Of a DNA stretch of 64,000 nt, positions 21,903 through 32,812 are shown one piece after another. The notes under the pieces were generated by a model that was not told the origin of the DNA, did not search any database, and saw only the letters and a program-made list of their open reading frames with translations. Numbering within the stretch: the stretch's first letter is position 1; every line of letters starts with the position of its first letter. The translations under genes and the position numbers were made by a program. Where the stretch lies: NCBI RefSeq assembly GCF_003589595.1, contig NW_020653945.1, forward strand, positions 4,205,618-4,269,617. The letters are read 5' to 3'. Source of the stretch: Hyposmocoma kahamanoa (taxonomy: Eukaryota > Arthropoda > Insecta > Lepidoptera > Cosmopterigidae).

Positions 21903-22262
21903 TAGAATAGCTTTAAGAGCGATTACACGCGGCGAATTTTAGCTGCGATGAAAGCGCGCGACACTTGGGATTTATAGGCGATTGCATCGATGCAATCGCG
22001 CGTTTGTATCGATGCAATGGTGCGTTTGTATCGATGCAGTCGCGCGTTTTCATCGATGCAATCGCCTANNNNNNNNNNGCAATCGCCTATGAATCTCAAG
22101 TGTAGCGATGCAATCGCGCGTTTTCATCGATGCAATCGCCTATGAATCTCAAGTGTAGCAATGCAATCGCGCGTTTGTATCGATGCAGTCGCGCGGTTCA
22201 CGAACCCGCGATTGCATCGCTGCTGAAAGTCACCGTGGTAGCCACTCTAAGTGTTAAAAGAT
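21903..22262. mobile_element. M10 foldback element of hairpin subrepeats
   Basis: The outer ends are inverted: 'gcggcgaattttagctgcga' on the left and 'tcgctgctgaaagtcaccgt' on the right. The interior repeats GCGATTGCATCG and its complement at least eight times, alternating with 'gcgcgtttgtatcg' or 'gcgcgttttcatcg', plus two 'cctatgaatctcaagtgtag' units. The assembly gap lies inside. Related half-elements: 57460-57541 with 57811-57947, and 60558-60695. Confidence 0.8.
22069..22078. other. Assembly gap, 10 N
   Basis: Ten Ns sit in the palindromic interior of M10. The true length and sequence of the element are unknown. Confidence 1.
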
Positions 22263-22709
22263 TTTACAGCACTACGCTTTTAAACAATTGTCGCATTTGA
22301 TAAATTACTTTTGTTACTATTGTTATATATTCCCGTAGGTACCTAAGCTTGAACGAATTTTAATTGAAGTTCGCACCCACTCAAATTTCAATTCTTTTAT
22401 CGACGAAGCTACTTGTTCTTAACTTGGCCCCTTTTTTACATAAATGTTTTAGGTGGAATTCTTTATCTTTTTTAAATTGACGTAATTTTAAGGCAATTTA
22501 ACCCTTTTATCCCGTAGTCTGCCTGCGGGATATTTAATAATATTTCCTCACCGTTTTTTATTCTCCTTTTTTCCAACACTTTATTTCAGCAAAAGTGAAT
22601 AATACGAAATTAGATTCTTTATCTGTCTGCTTTTTATAGAATATATTTCGGTTATGGGTGCCCATGAGCTCCATCAGCCCAGCTCGCCCGCACCCTTTTG
22701 TCTTTTTGT

Positions 22710-22925
22710 GAAGAGATATGAACATTACTGCGTTCCGGTTTAGAAGGATAGCTACTGGTGAATTTAAAGGGGTCAATAAGTTGACTTGAGTGTCTCAGGG
22801 TGACGGGCGCAGTGCAGTGCCCCTAAGATCTTTGCGATTTAAAGCTCTGAGTGGCATTGCAACTGTTCTGGATAGGCGTGTCTCTTACCACTAGGCGTCC
22901 CGTCACTTGGTATTATAAAAAAACA
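22710..22925 (+). repeat. Family A copy, 5'-truncated
   Basis: Contains 'aacattactgcgttccggtt', 'gggtgacgggcgcagtg', 'taagatctttgcgatttaaa' and a short A tail. The 'accatcaggcgcacgacttg' block is mostly deleted. Confidence 0.85.
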
Positions 22926-22939
22926 TCATCGGACATTCC

Positions 22940-23180
22940 GACGTACGGTGGAATATCAATCTTGGTGGTGGCGTCCTTAGCGCTTTTGATCATCTTTTAT
23001 TATGCGCACAGCCCGGGAATGGAATTTCCTGTCTGCGACTGTTTCCGGGCACATACAACCCAAGTATTTTTAAGGTACGACTGAATAGGCATCTTCTGGG
23101 TGAGCACGCTCCATCGTATATCCTGTCTTTGCTCCAGGGCTAGGTAGTGATCAAGAGCAAGTTCATTTACTTAAAAAAAA
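22940..23180 (+). mobile_element. Non-LTR retrotransposon 3' end
   Basis: The frame includes WNFLSATVSG and, near the end, YPVFAPGLGSDQEQVHL. With an A-run at 23173 this is a 5'-truncated CR1/Jockey-like 3' end. Stops interrupt it. Confidence 0.65.
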
Positions 23181-23325
23181 ATCATTTTGCTACATTTTTA
23201 AATTGACTGATTGAAAAGGTTTTATTATTACCCATATTTATTTGATTTTATTTTTATCAAGCAGCATTAATTATTAAGCATCCAGAATTTAATTATGTAT
23301 GTTACTCGTTTGTAGATAGTCCAGT

Positions 23326-23495
23326 GTGGTGAAACTACAGCACATGGGACTTGTCAACTTTATGTCTCATGGCGTAGGGCGCAATGTTAGTGCTCTTCAG
23401 GTCTTTGCGATTTTGGCTAAGTATGGCACTGCACCAGGTGCACGACTTGCTTGTTCCGCCAGTTTGGCATCTCCTGAACTCATAAAAAAAGAATA
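23326..23495 (+). repeat. Family A copy, divergent
   Basis: Blocks 'gcacatgggacttgtcaact', 'tcttcaggtctttgcgattt' and 'ggtgcacgacttgcttgttc' precede an A-run. Confidence 0.8.
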
Positions 23496-23611
23496 TTTTA
23501 TTTGAAACAAGAATTTACTTCATCACTTGTTCAACGTTAACACGAAGTATAAACATTCGCTACCACCATTATGATATGGAGATCTTTCTAAAATGATTAT
23601 AACTAATCAAG

Positions 23612-24366
23612 GGTAACCTATCACAAACTCGAATTTCTTTTTTCTGAATTTCATTAGTCCAAAAACGGCTCGACTTTTTTTTTGACAGTTTTGGCATAAA
23701 TTTGCAACACAGAAATACAGCAGAAGTATCGTTTGTCCGAAAACTTTCATAGATTTCTCAGAGATGGCGCTACGATTTAAAAGTCGTTGAAAAAACCAAA
23801 TACAAAGACACGACAACAAGCACATAGAAAAATTCGTGAGATCCGCTGGTTCGTTCCGTGGCTTAGTTCGTACAGCGTCTGAGACGGTATGCTAGAAGAC
23901 GTCGGTTCGAATCCGGCCGGATCAAAGGAATTTTTCTGAGTGCTCGTCTTTGTATTAACAATTATAATAACTTGCATCTCGTTTACCATATTTTCTAAAG
24001 ATGCGAGGTGCTTTAATTTGACGAGTTGTATTGTGCGACATGTTCTAATACTTTTAGTACCTGTAATAAGAAATAATATTATTATAACCAAAACGTATCA
24101 TGGATATCGTTTTCTTAGAAAATAAAAATATTCAATTAGATTTATTGGTCAGACGGTTTGTTGGAGAAATAAAAATTGGGAAAAGAATAACTTGTCAATA
24201 TGTCAAAATAGTGAAACATTTAATGGTGTAATCATTGACTTTAGTGTAATGAAAAAACCGTAACATGTTTTCGGACAAATGAAACAAAATCTATTCAATA
24301 AAAGTGTAAAGGTTTTCGGAGAAACAAAATTCTGTAAATCATGTTTCTAGCTTGTGATAGGTAACC
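23612..24366. mobile_element. M2 element, long form (755 bp)
   Basis: Begins GGTAACCTATCACAA and ends TTGTGATAGGTAACC, a perfect 15-bp terminal inverted repeat. It is nearly three times longer than the other M2 copies and shares only the ends clearly. It holds a tRNA-like SINE head. No transposase frame. M5 starts at its right edge. Confidence 0.8.
23855..23940 (+). repeat. tRNA-like SINE head inside M2
   Basis: A box-like 'gtggcttagttcgta' and B box 'ggttcgaatcc' are spaced as in a tRNA-derived SINE promoter, followed by 'ggatcaaaggaatttttctg'. The cloverleaf is imperfect, so I do not call a functional tRNA. Confidence 0.6.
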
Positions 24367-24611
24367 ACCCAGGAGTCCCACATAACCGCTCGCTGCTCCA
24401 CCAGGCCGAGAATGCATAATTAATTCCCAAGAATAAAGGGTAGTGTAAGGATACCAAGACTGGTTTTAAATGATTATCACTAGCTATACTTTTTTATTCC
24501 GATACGACTCCATAGGCTGAACCCGTGACCTTAGAGCCTCATACATATGGTAAGAAACATCTTAATTAGGGTTACCTAGCAGAGCAGCGAGCGGCTATGT
24601 GGGACTCCTGG
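24367..24611. mobile_element. M5 MITE with ~34-bp inverted ends
   Basis: Left ACCCAGGAGTCCCACATAAC and right TATGTGGGACTCCTGGGT are complementary over about 30 bases with one mismatch, including 'cgctcgctgctc'. GGTAACC (left, also the end of M2) and GGTAGCC (right) may be a 7-bp target duplication. A tRNA-like B box remnant ('ctgaacccgtgacc' reversed) lies inside. Confidence 0.75.
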
Positions 24612-24616
24612 GTGGT

Positions 24617-25280
24617 AGCCCAGTATACCTACTTAAGCCCAACAGTTAACCCCACCACCATAAAGAGGTACCACAGGATCTGCTTGCGTACGCTACTGGA
24701 ACGTATCCCGGGGTAAACATAAAAGAAATCTCACTCAAGCTTGGTGGTAGGTTTAATTCCCTATTTTGTTTACTTAACAGTTCCCTCACAGACGCCAATA
24801 AGGATCAAAAACCTTTTGTGTTTGTGAGATTTTAATTTCAAGTTTTTGTGTTTATTCGCTCAAATTCTAAGATAATTATAGTTTTAACACATCCTAACAT
24901 ATGGCTTAATAATGCAATGTAGGTACGCAGAGCAAGGAACAGAAAATCTTTTACAAATTGAACAAACATGTATAATGTAGTTCTTTCTCCACCTACACCA
25001 TATCACGGGCTTTATAGCAATCCTGTGAATTCCTACGGGATCCAGGGATCTTGATTGTCTTTAAGTAGTCAGAACACGTAGGACGTGAACTTTTATCACA
25101 CACAACTTTGAGCACAATCATGAACGATGAAAGGAAAATTGGGTTAGGTAGCCTGATTGAACAACGCAAAGTTTTCAATTTTACTGTCGCCGTTGATGTG
25201 AAAATGTACGGTTCTTTTTCTTAAAGATAATACGTGTCTAGTTTTAATCGAGAACTTTGCACATTGTATATTAACGGAGC
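24617..25280. other. Unclassified stretch
   Basis: The part at 24617-24770 is GC-richer than its surroundings ('gcttgcgtacgctactggaa') and may be a remnant of an unrecognised element. The remainder shows nothing I can name. Confidence 0.3.
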
Positions 25281-25574
25281 TTTTTTTATGATACCAGGTG
25301 ATGTGCTGAACAAATCGTGCGCGTGGTGGTTAGCGATACGCCTGTCCAAAACAGTTGCAATTTCACTCAGAGTTTTAAAACACAGAGGGGCATTGCCACT
25401 GCGCCCGTCACCCTGAGACATAAGTTGACAAGTCCCATGTAATTTCACCAGCTTACGCTTCAAAACTGGAACGTAGTAATATTCACATTAATGCTTAGCA
25501 ACAATTTTTGGTAAAGTGGCAGTACTTCCTTGGACGAACACTTTCACAAGCAACTCGACTGCTACTTCCGCCAA
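25281..25574 (-). repeat. Family A copy, near full length
   Basis: Reverse copy from 'tttttttatgataccaggtg' to 'ttcacaagcaactcgactgc'. It holds a short divergent patch 'aacaatttttgg' in place of 'ggcggcagaaatagg'. Confidence 0.85.
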
Positions 25575-26480
25575 TGAATATACTTGGTCACCCAAAGGTG
25601 GAAGGTTGCCTCCTGGGGACAATGAGGTTATTTCAGGATTAAGGTAGAAAAACTCATCAAGGTTGGTGAGTCAGGTCAACCTTCATGAATTTTTCTACCT
25701 TAATCCTGAAAATTTCAATAAATAAATATAGATAGATAGACAGATGGGTGGATATGTAAACACTTTATTGTTCACACACTAGAATAAGATCAGTATATAA
25801 ACAAATTACAACTAATGTGGGCAAAGGTGGTCTTATCGTTAAGACCGATCTCTTCCAGACAACCTTTGAGGTAGAGGAAAGCTAATCGGAGCGGGAGACG
25901 TACTGTGCCAATTTTATAAATAAAAAAACAAAAATAGAAAGTAATTGTGTAAAAATAAAATAAAAAAAAAAAACAAAAAAATAACAGTAATATAGGGAAT
26001 GAAACTATTTTTCCGCATATATAAGTTATCGCAGAATACATTTCCAAGTGCTTTTATTGAATTGCATTTGCGTTAAATCATATTAACCGACTTGTCGACA
26101 ACTGTACCATTTCAAGCATCATACTTAAACTATATAAAAGTTTTTCTACCAAATTTTAACAATTATTGAGCAAACTAACTGTATTGGACAGCTCGTTACA
26201 CGATTTTAACGATTTAACACTTTTTGCGGGCACCGGAAACGTGTCGGCAGTTTCGTGGAAATGGTCGTCAATCGAAACAAGAATCTGTTTTGTCGAAATA
26301 AGGATTAAATTTGATTGGTTGATATTGTTACGTTACTAAATATGAAGACGTAACTCAATTACTTATCGAATGTATTTAAGGTAATACAGGTAAAGGTTAT
26401 TTATTACATGAGTATAGCACAAATGTATTTTCTAAAAATAATAGAACACGTAATAATAATATAATTTAAAAATAATTTGT
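25575..26480. other. AT-rich unique stretch
   Basis: Contains a TAGA/CAGA microsatellite near 25726-25752 and an A-rich tract around 25915-25985. A short Penelope-like end fragment ('ggaatgaaactatttttccg') is at 25995-26043. The minus-strand frame at 25790-26047 is low complexity (Phe/Tyr from the A tract). Confidence 0.45.
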
Positions 26481-26484
26481 ATTT

Positions 26485-26565
26485 TTTTATGATATAAAGT
26501 GATGAGACGAACAAGTCTTGCGCCTGGTGGTAAGCGACATGGCAGTTGCCACTCAGAGCTTTTAA
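26485..26565 (-). repeat. Family A tail fragment
   Basis: Reverse tail blocks 'ttatgatataaagtgatgag' and 'gcgcctggtggtaagcgaca', ending abruptly where M3 starts. Confidence 0.75.
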
Positions 26566-26812
26566 TCGACTGTTTTTTTAAATATACGAGTATGGTACGC
26601 GATTATTCCGACATTTGTGAACAGATGTGGTTTTTTTTGTTGGAAGGAGACTCAGTAGTGATCCCATTCAAATTTGAATAAAATATTCCACCTCTAAATG
26701 TGGTAAGTTAGGGGATGAATCCGGTTTATCGGATTTTACCCACTTTCCGTTAATAGATTTCAAAATTTGGCAAATGGATGTAATTCGACACACTTTTCAG
26801 TCGATTTTTTTT
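26566..26812 (+). repeat. M3 MITE, degraded ends
   Basis: Blocks 'gcgattattccg', 'gaaggagactcagtagtgat' and 'taatagatttcaaaatttgg' are in M3 order. The ends are 'aatcgactg' and 'cagtcgat', altered from the family ACCGACTTC. Confidence 0.7.
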
Positions 26813-26814
26813 TT

Positions 26815-28120
26815 ATAAAAAAGTTATAATTATTTGTTTTGATTTTTTATCTAAACCTCGGATTATACAAAAAAGGTATTACTATAACAAACTTTTCACA
26901 TAAATCTATAAAATTGAGCTACCCACTTTTGCCATAATACAGTCCAATGGCGGAGCGTCGACCTGATCAAGCGCAATCTTCAGTTCATTCCCGCGCACCT
27001 GCTCGCACCTCAATCACGCTTTTTGGTACACTTGCGCACAAAACACGTTGATTTTTTTCATTATTCGATCTGACACGTACAGTTGGAAGACATTACAAAA
27101 TTAAACAACTTACTAGTCATCGTTAATTAAAACCGTCCTAATTTTTGGATAACGAGATTTATTGTTGGGTTTTTTAGTGGTAGTAAATTAAGACTTAATG
27201 CTAAATAACGTAGGAAGATGTGGAGAATGCGTAAATCCTTAAAGGTTTGATTAAAAGTGGAACAAATGTATTTATAACAACAATAATAAAAATAAATTAC
27301 ATGCAACTGAAATAAAACAAAAACGTGAAAAAATCAGCAATAACAACTTTGAAATTGGAAATAGGAAATTTGAAGAAAATCTTCGCTAATTATAATTGTC
27401 GAGCGATGTCACTAATTGGGGAACTTTTGTGATGATAGTACGTTACTGAAGTTTTAAGTACTTGTTTTGAAGTTAATTGAAGCAGGCCAGCTGAAGAATT
27501 CAAAGCGATAGTAGTCCAGATGAACAGCTGTTGTGTCTCAATTCAGAGGTCGTCGACGTTTCGGACCTCTGACGCGTCATTAGTCTCAGCAATCTATAGG
27601 CGGCAGTTACTGCACATTATCTTATAAAAAAATTACAGAACCAATTTGGTTTTCTTTTTTTACGACAGCCATTTATATTACAATTTTTAATTATGTCACT
27701 ACTTCGTCTATTACTTTATTAAGTAACTTTTTGATTATAGTTAGTACTTAAAAACAAAAAGTTCACGTTTGAAACTCCGTCTAATACGCAAGTGCTTCAC
27801 TCTCGATTTGAAGTCCAAGTTATGGCGATCAGGGAACAAATCTGCAGGCAGGGATAAATGTGGATACGTAACGCTTTATGCGATTCTTGAGTATATCTAT
27901 AAAATAGAGGTGAAACACTAGCCTAAGTCTAGCCCCGGATGATAGAAACAAAGTGAACGGGATGAAAGTATTGTTTAATCTGTCAAATTAGTTTGGGTTA
28001 AGAATTTTATATCACAGAATCTACATTATAATGTACGATGCTATAACCTCTACTATAAAGTTATATTGTTGATAAAGTAAAGACCGTGTAAAGTAGTTTT
28101 GTATGATAAATTTAAAAACT
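26815..28120. other. Mostly unique stretch
   Basis: No gene recognised. The block at 27540-27625 ('cgacgtttcggacctctgac') resembles the Penelope-like terminal family but is divergent. A GC-richer patch at 26940-27050 holds a 34-codon frame that I treat as unsupported. Confidence 0.4.
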
Positions 28121-28123
28121 TGA

Positions 28124-28262
28124 GACCGCTAGGGGCGCTGTACAGTTGTCTATTAAAATATTTGGATGGTCGTCAGCAACCTTAATACTGTAAATTTATT
28201 GTAGATATACATAAATATTTGACGGTACTGTCTGATAAATTCTACAACACCCCTAGTGGGAA
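28124..28262. repeat. Possible small MITE
   Basis: CCGCTAGGGGCGCTGTA at the left and TACAACACCCCTAGTGG at the right are complementary at about 13 of 17 positions. Confidence 0.4.
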
Positions 28263-28845
28263 AAAGTAACAAGTTTGTATACAATTTCGCGGTCACTGGC
28301 AACATCGATCACGAATCAGGTGGTACGTACAGTTACTGATTTACTTTGAATTCGTATCACAACACAGTGGTGGTAATTGTTATTTAAACATTAATACCTC
28401 TGGCACTATTTATTCTCAACATTGTTCTCATTACATTACCAATTTTGAACACAATTGTCCATTGTCCAAAATATTGATTTTGAGTGCAGTTGTCGATACA
28501 CGTTTACACAGTCCCGTCTCATGTTTGACACGTCCGGTAACCGGTTGCGGGGCTTTGATTTCGATTCCCGTTTGGACATTGTTTACTGACGCTTCACAAA
28601 CACATTAATTTCTTGTGGTGACGCCGTATTACAAAATTGGAATTATTACATCCGGAAGGAAAGCCATTCACATTGCGACTAATTGTAGTCGCACGCTATG
28701 GATTTTTTATTTATTGCAAGTTCATTTTTAGGATTGTAGAGTTATTAATGCCGTTAGGCATTCTCTAACAATCAATAGAATGAGATGTTCCGAATATGTC
28801 TGCAAACTCACTACTAGGGTTGTTGATAATCTGCATAAATTTTTA

Positions 28846-29132
28846 GTAGCAGTAGAGCTCCTTGTAAAAGAGTTCGTCCAGGGAAGTACTGCCACCTTAT
28901 CTATTTCTGCCGCCAAGCAGCAATGTCAGTATTACTAAATTCCGGTTTTGAAGTGTAAGGGGTGCTGGTGAAATTACAGGCACATGGGACTTGTCAACTT
29001 ATAGCTCAGGGTGACGGGCGCAGTGGCAGTTCGCCTCAGTGGCACTGCAACAGTTATGGACAGGCGTGTGGCTTACCATCAGGCGCGCGACTTGTTTGTT
29101 CCGCCACTTGATATTAAATTAAAAAAAAAAAG
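28846..29132 (+). repeat. Family A copy, near full length
   Basis: Runs from 'agtagcagtagagctccttg' to 'gccacttgatatt' and an A-run. The 'agatctttgcgatttaaagc' block is deleted between 'cagttcgcctca' and 'gtggcactgcaac'. Confidence 0.9.
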
Positions 29133-29139
29133 AATTAAA

Positions 29140-29600
29140 ATATCCCCATCAGCATTCCTTGCTGTTCGAGCCGTGACAAACAAACCTACCAGCAACAGAC
29201 TGTATGTCGAAAAAGCAGCGTAGCTGTTGTTTTTAACATATCGATGCCTTACTTAATCAAATTCGTATCTTATAAAGTGTGATTATTTAGGAGATGGCAA
29301 AACTTTCTATTTAATTTAAAGTTCTTATCAATGGGGTTAATTTGGATACATTACTTTAAGAATAAGTAAAAGCCAGTGTGTAGGTAAATATGAAGGAAAT
29401 GTAATGTGAAATCGGCCTGCAAAATTTGTATACACAATCCATTTTTTGCATTTCTTTTATTTTGTGCTTTATGATACGAGTTTGAGACATAGTAAGGCGA
29501 CGATACAGCTTAGATCAATTACACGACGATTAAACTAGGCAGATTGATTTTTTCATGACGATTGATTCTTTTGTTAATAAATGTCATAAAATCATAAAAT
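29140..29600. other. AT-rich unique stretch
   Basis: No gene or repeat family recognised. Confidence 0.4.
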
Positions 29601-29601
29601 T

Positions 29602-29666
29602 GCTTTCTATTTTCTTTGGTATTGTAATAAAATATTATTATTACAATATCAAAGAAAAAAGAAAGC
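29602..29666. other. pre-miRNA-sized hairpin
   Basis: Arms of 29 nt (29602-29630 and 29638-29666) pair with one G-U and one mismatch around a 7-nt loop. Size and pairing fit a miRNA precursor or a tiny foldback element. The near-perfect pairing is more typical of a young inverted duplication. Confidence 0.4.
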
Positions 29667-29861
29667 CTTTTCATGTAGATAGATTCAGTAAGGATCTATA
29701 TTTTTTTAAATATCCGCTGATCTGTAAAAAACCTGCATGAGCAACAACCCTTCTCACTACAGCCGCTGTACAGTCTACATATAGTCCGGGAGAAGACGGC
29801 GGTTACATCTCAAAACAGTGTTACGTCTTGGTCGGTTGAGGAACTTGACTTTTTGCGATTG

Positions 29862-30325
29862 TTGCACATAGGAAATGAAACTATTTTTCCGGATTTAAAT
29901 CGCGTATACTAGTTTTTTCAATCAAATCAACGTTTCGGGCCCTTTACAGGTCCCAGGGTTGACCGAGGTGGTAAAGTAATCTACCAGTTATATCTAATGT
30001 TAATGCAAACCACTCTATTTTTTCACTATATAGTTACAAAAGTTATTAATTAAATATACCTTATTATTGACGCTACATTATGTTTTACAATTTATTTTAT
30101 TTAAAAAAACGTATTTTTATTAAGTAAAATTTATTATTAATTACAAATGGAAATTAGAATAAATTAAAACATATTAATTACTACTGGAGTCTTATATCTC
30201 TTGGGATTTTTCATCAGAGAGTAATTGCTGGATCCCAACCTGGTGGTACAGAGAAACCATCTTCCCTGTTGAAATGAAGATGTTTTTTAATTTCAATAGC
30301 CTCTCGCTGGTTTGTTTGAGTTTGA
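29862..30325 (-). mobile_element. Penelope-like element, 3' portion
   Basis: On the minus strand, 30325-30214 reads REAIEIKKHLHFNREDGF then SVPPGWDPAITL and stop. This resembles the C-terminus of Penelope-like proteins with a GIY-YIG endonuclease. About 250 bp further on, 29960-29862 is the recurrent terminal repeat ('gggcccgaaacgttg' to 'atagtttcatttcct'). The order coding end, 3' UTR, terminal repeat identifies the repeat family. The rest of the RT is missing. Confidence 0.55.
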
Positions 30326-30444
30326 GTTTTATTTCCTGTGACCAGAATTTATCATAATAGTACTAACGTGGCAGACAGTCACACCAATCACCTTATCTCG
30401 AACTTGGCAATACCCTGTACTATATGTAACAGAACAACCAATAG

Positions 30445-30500
30445 GCTGGCACGACAGGGCGCAACTAGCGCGAGAGCGACATAATGCGCGAGGTACCTAC
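30445..30500. repeat. M12-related arm
   Basis: Shares 'ggcacgacagggcgc' with 20322-20338, then 'gagcgacataatgcgcgagg'. Confidence 0.5.
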
Positions 30501-30514
30501 TGCTATAAAGACTA

Positions 30515-30625
30515 GAACCAATTTAGAAAAATTCGTTTCCTAATTACTCCTCTATAAGATCGAAACCAGGACCTCTTAGTTCCATTAACCATTTGCCCAC
30601 TGAGGTTGCCAAGTGTAATGTATAC
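30515..30625 (-). repeat. Family D tRNA-derived SINE fragment
   Basis: On the minus strand a tRNA-like part ending 'ggtcctggtttcgatct' (B box-like) is followed by 'aattaggaaacgaatttttc' and 'taaattggttctag'. Same family as 31125-31293. Confidence 0.65.
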
Positions 30626-30826
30626 GAGCTGATGAAATATGGAACCTTTGGGTGTGCCCGTGCATTAATAGAATCTTGTCTTGGATGTAAGTGTTGTTAC
30701 AATTTACAAATTGGGCTCAACAGAATCACTGAGAGATAAGTTTAAACAAATTATCATTCTTACAATGTCATAGTATTTTTATAAAATAGAATTTATGTTG
30801 AATAATGATGACGTTTTTATAAAAAA

Positions 30827-31083
30827 AAACCGACCTTAAAAGTTCGTGAAATTACATCTATTTGTCAAGTTTTATTGAAATCGGTTACCGGAAAACACGC
30901 GAAACCGGATTAATGCCACCCTTAGGAGGTGGAATATTTTATTCAAATGTAAATGGGGCCTATACTGAGGTATAACTCTTTCCAACAAAATATTAATGAT
31001 CGAAATGCCGGAGTAATGGCGTAACACACTTAAAATACGGTATACGCTCGACTAGAGAAACTCCTCCTTTTTTGAAGTCGGTT
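30827..31083 (-). repeat. M3 MITE, short form, both ends present
   Basis: Starts AACCGACCTTAAAAGTTCG and ends CCTTTTTTGAAGTCGGTT. It is 257 bp and includes 'ggttaccggaaaacacgcga' and 'cttaggaggtggaatatttt'. Confidence 0.9.
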
Positions 31084-31124
31084 AAAAATAGTAGTTTATT
31101 TATGTATAATGATAATTATGTGCC

Positions 31125-31293
31125 AGACAACCATACTTGTTGCCTGGTCACAAACTTCTATGTACAATGAGTAATTCCCGATGAGAACACTCCGACCAGG
31201 ACCAATTTAGAAAAGTTCACTTCCCAATTCGGTCTTACCGAGAATCGAACCCGTGACCTCCTCATCTACCGTCCACAGTATAAACCGTTGTGA
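31125..31293 (-). repeat. Family D tRNA-derived SINE
   Basis: On the minus strand: tRNA-like head with B box 'cgggttcgattctc', then 'gaattgggaagtgaactttt', 'ctaaattggtcctggtcgga' and 'caggcaacaagtatgg'. Confidence 0.7.
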
Positions 31294-31299
31294 GTACGA

Positions 31300-31900
31300 A
31301 AAAAGGATATTTTGAATTTTTACTGTCTAACAATAATAAAAAGAAAGAAGTTTCAAAGAATGAAGAGCTCGCGTCTAATATGAAGCATTTATTTGCATAC
31401 GCTGCTAGATAAAATATTGTAATAAGAGATTGTTTTCAAGAGACTTTCACAATCAAGATGAATAGAGAGACAAACCCGAATGCAAATCAATGTTTTCACA
31501 TCGTTATCGATTTTCGGCATTATATTCATGTGTCACAGAACAATGTTATCGATATTGTAAGCGAAATCGATTCTACAACAAAGGAACGGGCACTCTAATT
31601 GCAGACAATTATAAATTCAGATAACTTGATATAGTTGTGACTACTAACTACGGGAATGTATTATTCATAAATGTTAGAATTTAAATACTGAATAATTAAG
31701 TGAGAAAGTGATATCTTGAATGGGGTTGGGGTGATTTTGAGGGGTTTGTTAATGGAGTGTAAGCCTTATAATCAATGATCAGAATAGACAAAGTACATTT
31801 AACTTGACTTCAAGTAATAGACATGGAGGGGATAATATCTGTCTCTGAAATGATAAAGATGGTTTACCTTTGCAAAAACTATTCTTCTGTATTCAACATT
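31300..31900. other. Unique stretch
   Basis: AT-rich, with no repeat family or coding signal recognised. Confidence 0.4.
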
Positions 31901-31901
31901 T

Positions 31902-32166
31902 TGGTAGCAGTAGAGCTCCTTGTGAAGGAATTCATTCAGGGAATCTCTGCCACCTCATTTCTGCCTCCAAGCGGTAAGTGAGCTTTACTGCGTTCCGGTT
32001 TTGAATGGTGCAAGGGTGCTGGTGAAGTTACAGGAACATGGGACTTCTCGTCTAATATCTCAGGCTGACGGGCGCAGTGGCAGTGCCCTTAAGATTTAAA
32101 ACTCTGATTGGCACTGCACTGCCTTGGACAGGCGTGTCGCATGCGCATGACTTGTTCATCCCGTCA
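31902..32166 (+). repeat. Family A copy, near full length
   Basis: Runs from 'agcagtagagctccttgtga' to 'catgacttgttcatcccgtc'. The 'ttaccatcaggcg' segment is partly lost and there is no A tail. Confidence 0.85.
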
Positions 32167-32397
32167 ATAATTGACGAGTAGGAATTACTTACATATAAAA
32201 AGTTTTGAAAAAGACACTACAGTAAAATAAGGATTTGTAGTTTATTTAAATATACTCTGCTTGCGCTCATCAAGGCCTTTATAATACTGCCAATTCGTCG
32301 CTAAATGTTTAAAGTAAATAATGATTCGTGTGAGTGAGTGAATGGAGTGGTGTCACAGATTGAGTCAGTGAATAATTGTATTGTTTCTTTTCTTGTA

Positions 32398-32485
32398 TTA
32401 TATAGGCAGCAAACAAGCATACGGCCCGCCTGATGGAAAGCGGTTACCGTCGCCTATGAACGCCTGTAACACCAATGTTTCTTGT
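32398..32485 (-). mobile_element. LINE 3' UTR fragment
   Basis: Reverse of the 3' UTR at 1715-1800: 'ggcagcaaacaagcatacgg' and 'cccgcctgatggaaagcggt' match it in opposite orientation. No coding part remains. Confidence 0.75.
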
Positions 32486-32550
32486 ATATGTCTCAGTATA
32501 TGACAGGTTGAAAGTCGGACGTTCGTAAAAACGAAGTATTATTCGATATG

Positions 32551-32640
32551 TTAGAGCTCCTTGCGATCCAGGGAAGTACTGCCGCCATACCCATTACTGC
32601 GTTACGGTTTTGGAAAGTAAATGCCGGTACCACGGGCACA
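32551..32640 (+). repeat. Family A 5' fragment
   Basis: 'agagctccttgcgatccagg', 'gaagtactgccgcc' and 'attactgcgttacggttttg' are present, but the 3' half is not. Confidence 0.75.
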
Positions 32641-32689
32641 CATATTATCATATTTATCAAGTTTGTATCTCAAATCTTTGCGTCGCTAA

Positions 32690-32812
32690 TTCATCTGCCG
32701 CCATGGCCGAACGGTTACCATGCTGCTCTGCCACGTAGAGGATCCGGGCTCGATTCCTGTGCCGGGAGAAATATTAGAATTGCCTACATTTATTTCTCTT
32801 GTGACTTTGGGT
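32690..32812 (+). repeat. Family B SINE head and body
   Basis: tRNA-like head with A box 'atggccgaacggttacc' and B box 'ggctcgattcctg', then 'gccgggagaaatatt' and 'tttatttctcttgtgac'. A reverse family A copy breaks it at about 32813. Confidence 0.9.

Noticed and set aside
21950..22200. CRISPR-like spaced repeats
   Set aside because: The repeats are self-complementary and tandem within a foldback transposon in a eukaryotic genome. There are no unique spacers.
23855..23940. Possible functional tRNA gene
   Set aside because: It lies inside a MITE with imperfect arms and is followed by a SINE-type body.
26947..27051. 34-codon frame starting with ATGG in a GC-richer patch
   Set aside because: Short, no domain, no splice signal. 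Probably chance.
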